A stretch of 64,000 nucleotides of DNA from Paenibacillus sp. SY21-1 (GTDB taxonomy: Bacteria; Bacillota; Bacilli; Paenibacillales; Paenibacillaceae): the NCBI RefSeq assembly GCF_005222705.1, contig NZ_STGF01000004.1:236904-300903 (forward strand), given 5' to 3'. Each line of letters starts with the position of its first letter. Position 1 is the stretch's first letter. Both the position numbers and the translations under genes were made by a program. The notes below the pieces were generated by a model that was given only the letters and a program-made list of their open reading frames with translations, did not search any database and was not told the origin of the DNA. Of the stretch, positions 62,279 to 64,000 are shown piece after piece.

Positions 62279-63775
62279 ATGAGCTATGTAATCGGAATAG
62301 ATTTGGGGACGAGCGCAGTTAAGGCGCTGCTCGTCGACAGAAACGGAACGGTAGCGGCGGAAGCGTCCCGCAGCTACCCGCTTTTTCACGAGCATTCCGG
62401 CTGGAGCGAGCAGCGCGCCGATGACTGGGTTGAGGCGACGATTGGGGCAATAAGCGAGCTAACGTCTGGCGAGGGCGTTGACGCATCCGCAATCGAGGGA
62501 ATCAGCTTCTCCGGCCAAATGCATGGTCTGGTATTGCTTGACGAAGCGGGCAATCCGATACGCAACGCCATTCTGTGGAATGACACGCGTACGACAGAGC
62601 AATGCCGCGAAATCGAGCGTGCGCTTGGCGACAAGCTGCTGGGCGTGACGCGCAATCCGGCGCTGGAAGGCTTTACGCTGCCGAAAATCCTGTGGGTTAG
62701 GCAATATGAGCCGGAAGCGTTCGCGAAGGCAAAGCTGTTTCTGCTGCCTAAGGACTACTTGCGCTACCGGCTGACCGGCGAGCTGCATATGGACTATTCC
62801 GATGCAGCCGGAACGCTGATGCTTGATGTGGCAGGCAAAGCATGGAGCGAAGATGTGCTGGCCGCTTTCGAGCTGCCCGCTTCCTTCTGCCCGCCGCTTG
62901 TTGAGTCGCACGGATTCGTAGGCACGGTGCTGCCGCAAGCTGCGGAAAGCGCCGGTCTGCCGGCGAGCACGAAGGTGTTTGCAGGCGGTGCGGACAACGC
63001 TTGCGGCGCGATCGGCTCGGGCATTTTATCCGAGGGTCTGACGCTCAGCAGCATCGGCACGTCGGGCGTTATTCTCTCCTATGAGAATGACAAGTCGAAG
63101 GATTTTGCCGGCAAGGTCCATTTCTTTAACCACGGCAAAGAGAACGCCTATTATGCGATGGGCGTTACGCTCGCGGCAGGCTACAGCCTGAGCTGGTTTA
63201 AAAAAACGTTTGCTCCCGACGAGTCGTACGATGAGCTGCTGGCAGATGTAGGAGAAGTGAAGCCAGGGGCGGGCGGACTGCTGTTTACGCCTTACTTGGT
63301 GGGCGAGCGCACGCCGCATGCCGATTCCCTCATCCGCGCAAGCTTTATCGGAATAGACGGCTCGCATGAGCGCAAGCATTTTGCCCGCGCGGTAATGGAA
63401 GGCATCACCTTCTCGTTGAACGAGTCGGTCGATATGTTCCGCAGCGCCGGCAAAACGGTCGATAAAGTCGTATCCATCGGCGGCGGAGCGCAAAATCCGG
63501 TATGGCTGCAAATGCAGGCCGATATTTTCAATGCAACTGTAGTTGCGCTTGAGAATGAGCAGGGGCCGGGCCTCGGTGCGGCGATGCTGGCCGCCTATGG
63601 CGCCGGCTGGTACGAAAGTCTTGAGGCGTGTGCCGACAAATTTGTTAAGCATGCCGACGCATATTCGCCTAACCCGGAGGCGGTAGAAGCCTATGAAGGC
63701 ATTTTCCGCGCTTATCAGCAGGTGTATGAGCAAACGCGCGGCTTGAACGAGGCGCTTGCTCCTTACCGCAATTAA
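62279..63775 (+). CDS. xylB: Xylulokinase
   Basis: ATG 62279 follows GGGAGG. The 498-residue FGGY kinase has the N-terminal phosphate loop GIDLGTSAVKALLVD, the sugar-binding SGQMHGLVLLD, GGADNACGAIGSG and the C-terminal SIGGGAQNPVWLQMQADI. It phosphorylates xylulose to xylulose-5-phosphate for the pentose phosphate pathway. It ends in a very strong terminator. No xylose transporter lies next to it in this window. Confidence 0.95.
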   Translation: MSYVIGIDLGTSAVKALLVDRNGTVAAEASRSYPLFHEHSGWSEQRADDWVEATIGAISELTSGEGVDASAIEGISFSGQMHGLVLLDEAGNPIRNAILWNDTRTTEQCREIERALGDKLLGVTRNPALEGFTLPKILWVRQYEPEAFAKAKLFLLPKDYLRYRLTGELHMDYSDAAGTLMLDVAGKAWSEDVLAAFELPASFCPPLVESHGFVGTVLPQAAESAGLPASTKVFAGGADNACGAIGSGILSEGLTLSSIGTSGVILSYENDKSKDFAGKVHFFNHGKENAYYAMGVTLAAGYSLSWFKKTFAPDESYDELLADVGEVKPGAGGLLFTPYLVGERTPHADSLIRASFIGIDGSHERKHFARAVMEGITFSLNESVDMFRSAGKTVDKVVSIGGGAQNPVWLQMQADIFNATVVALENEQGPGLGAAMLAAYGAGWYESLEACADKFVKHADAYSPNPEAVEAYEGIFRAYQQVYEQTRGLNEALAPYRN

Positions 63776-63842
63776 TCAGCAATCAAGCAAGTGATGAAGC
63801 TTGCCGCAAGCCCAGCTTTGCGGGAGTAATCACGAACCCCCA

Positions 63843-63885
63843 AAAGGGCCCTGTGCTCCACGACGCGTGGAGCACAGGGCCCTTT
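63843..63885 (+). terminator. Terminator after xylB, target of the following intron
   Basis: AAAGGGCCCTGTGCTCCACG and CGTGGAGCACAGGGCCCTTT form a perfect 20-bp stem with a 3-base loop. The T-run is cut after three T's by the sequence beginning at 63886. Confidence 0.9.
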
Positions 63886-64000
63886 GTGCGCTTGGCAGCG
63901 CAATCGACTAAGGAGTGAAAGTCTCCAGTACACCGCGAGGTGGCGGAAGTACATAGCTGACACATAGTGCTTAGTCCGTGAGGATAGGTGCGGAGGATGT
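63886..64000 (+). mobile_element. 5' end of a probable group II intron (class C type), cut by window
   Basis: The sequence begins GTGCG at 63886, the group II intron 5' consensus, immediately after the terminator stem and TTT. It continues with GGAGTGAAAGTCTCC and other short stems typical of domain I (CACCGCGAGGTGG; GTCCGTGAGGATAGG). Class C introns insert right behind terminator hairpins, as here. The intron-encoded reverse transcriptase and the 3' end would lie beyond 64000, so this cannot be confirmed here. Confidence 0.68.

Noticed and set aside
63772..63965. Two short minus-strand frames at the right edge
   Set aside because: They cover the xylB terminator and intron 5' end; palindromic and structured RNA sequence explains them.
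1..64000. tRNA, rRNA or other known structural RNA genes
   Set aside because: I looked for tRNA-like cloverleaf ends (GGTTCGA, CCA) and rRNA cores and found none that I could support.

Overview
The window looks like chromosomal DNA of a Paenibacillus-type Firmicute. The evidence is gene content and style: YesM-type histidine kinases, CUT1 sugar transporters with lipoprotein binding proteins, SLH-domain surface proteins, a copper-amine-oxidase-N (stalk) domain protein, YtxG/YtxH-like stress proteins, SigB/RsbW, and strong AGGAGG-type ribosome sites with frequent ATGA overlaps. Base composition is near 50% GC, with a few clearly AT-rich patches. I see no tRNA or rRNA genes.

Layout. 1-3545 (minus): CheR-type methyltransferase (cut by the window edge) and a CHASE3-HAMP-GAF hybrid kinase. 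3666-5755 (plus): a SigB-type promoter followed by a DUF948 stress protein, rsbW and sigB. 5769-10229: an AT-rich island between two decayed IS630-family elements, with a secreted orphan protein, a small membrane protein and an IS1380-type transposase remnant. 10249-10847 (minus): ytxH and a tiny overlapping ORF behind a second SigB-like promoter. 11010-13941: an acyltransferase-like protein, a chemoreceptor and an SsuE-like FMN reductase. 14235-18516: a PadR regulator with a palindromic operator and a heterodimeric ABC exporter. 18816-21045: an AEC transporter and a 51-bp tandem array.

20973-28601: SDR oxidoreductase, YesM kinase and a sugar-binding lipoprotein in one unit; a LacI regulator; then an AraC regulator that reads in frame into a Fur-box-controlled siderophore-binding lipoprotein. 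28684-33013 (minus): stalk/propeller protein, pstS, pstC and pstA, without pstB. 33014-34990: two repeat arrays, one related to the 51-bp array at 20.2 kb. 34991-42762: a beta-mannan (mannooligosaccharide) locus, with GH113 mannanase, cellobiose/mannobiose 2-epimerase and GH130 mannosylglucose phosphorylase, divergent from a CUT1 transporter and an AraC-type response regulator. The kinase and sensor-like binding protein at 21.9-25.0 kb closely match this transporter's binding protein, so they may be the detached sensory half of the same system.

42799-48363: AIM24-like protein, coiled-coil membrane protein, aldose 1-epimerase, stand-alone LytTR regulator with a cre site, lactonase and an Fsr-type MFS pump. 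48666-51489: a DUF2087/GIY-YIG fusion and another MFS pump. 51566-59558: two SLH proteins and a 1906-residue secreted protein. 59567-63885: divergent xylR and xylAB with operator, promoter and terminators. From 63886 a group II intron appears to begin directly behind the xylB terminator.

Taken together the window is devoted mainly to hemicellulose use (mannan and xylose), envelope and surface functions, phosphate and iron uptake, and general stress. All calls come from reading the sequence; no database search was run.
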